Assembly: GCF_001429185.1 (NCBI RefSeq)
Contig: NZ_LMIW01000010.1
Coordinates: forward strand, 1 to 64,000
DNA: 64,000 nt
Direction of reading: 5' to 3'
From: Terrabacter sp. Root85
GTDB taxonomy: Bacteria > Actinomycetota > Actinomycetes > Actinomycetales > Dermatophilaceae
Part shown: piece by piece, positions 62,441-64,000 of the stretch
Layout: each line of letters opens with the position of its first letter
Numbering within the stretch: position 1 is the stretch's first letter
Translations under genes and position numbers: made by a program
Notes under the pieces: generated by a model
What the model was told of the DNA's origin: nothing
Databases searched by the model: none
What the model saw: the letters and a program-made list of their open reading frames with translations, nothing else

Positions 62441-64000
62441 TCAGGGCGTCGGGTCGGCCCAGCTCCCACCACGGATGTCGCTGTTGCCGAAGGTCGCCGG
62501 GCACGCCGCGAGGACGTCGGGCGGCGGCTTGGGGCTCGCCGTGTAGAGCGAGGCGCGGTACGAGTCGATCGCCGGGCAGTCGGCGGCGTGCGACGCGTCG
62601 TTCCAGACGCCGACCACGCCGTCGCGGGTCGCGGCCGCATAGACGTAGTCGCCGAGGAACTCGGCGGTCAGGCCGTTCTGGCTCGTCGCGCGCGGGTCGC
62701 CGACGGCGCTGCGGTCCAGTGACGACCACCCGCTCGGCACCCCGGCCACGATGTTCGCGTGCCAGACCTGACCGACGAGACCGCGGGACGACGCCGTGTC
62801 GTGCCGGTAGGGCGTCGTGAAGGCGTTGTCGACGACGTAGAGGTCGGTGCCGTCGGGAGACAGCGCCGGCGCGGTGTAGAGGGGGCGGTCCCCCGTCGGC
62901 AGCTCGAGCGCGGCCGGAGCGGTCCAGCTGGCGCCCGCCGTGGTGGAGCTCGTCCACAGCAGGCTCTCGTGGTCGAGTCCGGAGGCACCGTCTGCCCAGG
63001 TCATGACGATCTGGTTCGTGGCGCCGGCCCCGCTCGGGGCCCCGTTGGCGATGTCGACGCTCGGGCCTGCCGCCAGGTCGACGCGAGCTCCTGCGATCCC
63101 GTCCATGGTCGGGCGACCGAGCACGGGGTCGGTGACACCGGGCTCGGTGACCCGGGCGACGACCGTCGGGCCTGCCCAGTGGGCGCCGCCGTCGGTCGAG
63201 CGGTACATGAGCTGGAGATCGGTGCCCGCACGCCTGCCGATGCCGAAGACGTACACGTTGCCGTGGCTGTCCGTGCGGACCGTGCAGCCGTCAGGTTGCC
63301 CGTTGATCCCGTTGTCGGTCGCGGGGCCGACCTGCTTCGTCGTCCACGTGCCTCCGCCGTCCGTCGACCGCGCGACGATGAGGGGCGTCGGGAGGGCGTT
63401 GCCGCGGCTGTTGCTCCTGAACGAGGCCCAGCACACGTAGACGTTGCCGAAGAACCGACTCGACTCGGCGTTGTCGGCCCACACCTGCTCCTTGTCGGAG
63501 AACGTCGTCGACGACTGCTTGGAGATGATCACCGGGTCCTTCCACGCCGTGGCGTCACCCGCGGCTGCCGCGTGCGGGTCGTCGGTCCTCGACACCGCGA
63601 TGGCCTCGAAGCCCTTGAAGGTCGCGGACTCCTTGTCCGCCGAGACGTTCGAGGTGAGGTTCGCGTAGTAGAGGCGCGAGCCGTTGACCCACGAGAACGT
63701 CCCGTCCGACGCCGGACGCGGGCCGAACGCGACCGCCGGGTCACCGTCCGAGACGAGTCCCTTCGCGGCGTAGCCGGGGAGCGTGCCGATGGGGCCGGGG
63801 TGCGCGGTGCAGGCCGCGGGTCCGAGGCAGTCACGGGCCGTGAGGCCGGTGTAGGTCGGCTGCGTCCACCCGCTGCCGCCGGTGAACGAGAAGTACACCC
63901 CGGAGACACCCACGCCGTCCGTGAAGGGGCAGGTGGTCGGGTCCCCGGCCGCGCACGACTCGTCGTCGATCTCGTCGTTGGCCCCGGCCGCGACGACGCT
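62441..64000 (-). CDS. Sialidase-like BNR-repeat secreted protein (C-terminal part, cut by window edge)
   Basis: The reading frame is open from the right edge to the stop at 62441, about 520 residues seen. A first in-window GTG at 63913 is not likely the true start, since the frame continues with CPFTDGV-like sequence. At least three Asp-box/BNR units are visible (RSTDGGGTWTTKQV, RSTDGGAHWAGP, STTAGASWTAP), in a beta-propeller with Ala/Gly/Ser/Thr-rich blades, as in exo-alpha-sialidases and related secreted proteins. No catalytic set can be assigned from this part. Pairs of Cys suggest disulfides and an extracellular place. Confidence 0.7.
   Translation of the reverse strand, partial: SVVAAGANDEIDDESCAAGDPTTCPFTDGVGVSGVYFSFTGGSGWTQPTYTGLTARDCLGPAACTAHPGPIGTLPGYAAKGLVSDGDPAVAFGPRPASDGTFSWVNGSRLYYANLTSNVSADKESATFKGFEAIAVSRTDDPHAAAAGDATAWKDPVIISKQSSTTFSDKEQVWADNAESSRFFGNVYVCWASFRSNSRGNALPTPLIVARSTDGGGTWTTKQVGPATDNGINGQPDGCTVRTDSHGNVYVFGIGRRAGTDLQLMYRSTDGGAHWAGPTVVARVTEPGVTDPVLGRPTMDGIAGARVDLAAGPSVDIANGAPSGAGATNQIVMTWADGASGLDHESLLWTSSTTAGASWTAPAALELPTGDRPLYTAPALSPDGTDLYVVDNAFTTPYRHDTASSRGLVGQVWHANIVAGVPSGWSSLDRSAVGDPRATSQNGLTAEFLGDYVYAAATRDGVVGVWNDASHAADCPAIDSYRASLYTASPKPPPDVLAACPATFGNSDIRGGSWADPTP

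Overview
This is one contig from a very GC-rich actinobacterium, most likely a Micrococcales relative of the Intrasporangiaceae/Dermatophilaceae. The evidence is near-total G/C third positions, many GTG starts, and leaderless promoters (TANNNT 5-8 nt before the start codon). It also has a DtxR/IdeR repressor, DUF2530 and DUF3027 neighbours of an NCS2 permease, an archaeal/eukaryal-type XPB helicase beside its helicase-associated partner, and KorAB next to a partial complex I operon. The family assignment is inference.

Layout. 1-400: the 5' end of an IS5-type transposase cut by the window edge, then tRNA-Arg(CCT). 450-5400: a small thioredoxin-like gene, then a signalling block made of a MASE1-SpoIIE phosphatase-HATPase protein, a STAS anti-anti-sigma factor and a convergent fused sigma/anti-sigma gene. 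5.4-15.7 kb: an AhpD-like protein, a DsbA/FrnE oxidoreductase, an NlpC/P60 hydrolase under a probable c-di-AMP (ydaO) riboswitch, IdeR, an MFS pump, unassigned membrane proteins, a 12-codon ORF with an exceptional Shine-Dalgarno, PdxH, a pentapeptide protein and citrate synthase. 15.7-24.4 kb: a palindrome array, a secreted PQQ-type sugar dehydrogenase, a decayed endonuclease gene, SerC, a lytic transglycosylase, ferritin and a MarR-MFS-microprotein operon.

24.4-35.1 kb: purine permease, DUF2530, cold-shock/DUF3027 operon, SRPBCC protein, aldose epimerase, helicase-associated protein, LigD-like phosphoesterase, HMG-CoA lyase, XPB, and a leaderless Cys-rich microgene with an iron box in its promoter. 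35.2-46.8 kb: an OmpR-type two-component system with an HtrA protease, a zinc-ribbon SDR, VOC, GNAT and nucleotidyltransferase genes, aminopeptidase N, HtpX and a membrane protein. 46.9-59.8 kb: nuoA-B-C-H-I-J-K-L-M-N on the minus strand, divergent from a small membrane protein gene and korAB. 59.8-64 kb: RarD, a 14-TM MFS exporter and a BNR-repeat secreted protein running off the right edge.

Functional links. KorAB should reduce ferredoxin, and the adjacent complex I lacks the NADH module (NuoEFG) and has no NuoD here, so electron entry may not be NADH. IdeR probably controls the 34.95-kb microgene. The phosphatase/STAS/sigma block looks like a partner-switching stress module. Two features cut across the window. 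One is the octamer GTATGCCG, with at least 36 exact copies against about 2 expected from base composition, in genes, intergenic DNA and terminator loops. The other is at least twelve genes with leaderless-type promoters. No CRISPR array, prophage, biosynthetic cluster or rRNA gene was seen.
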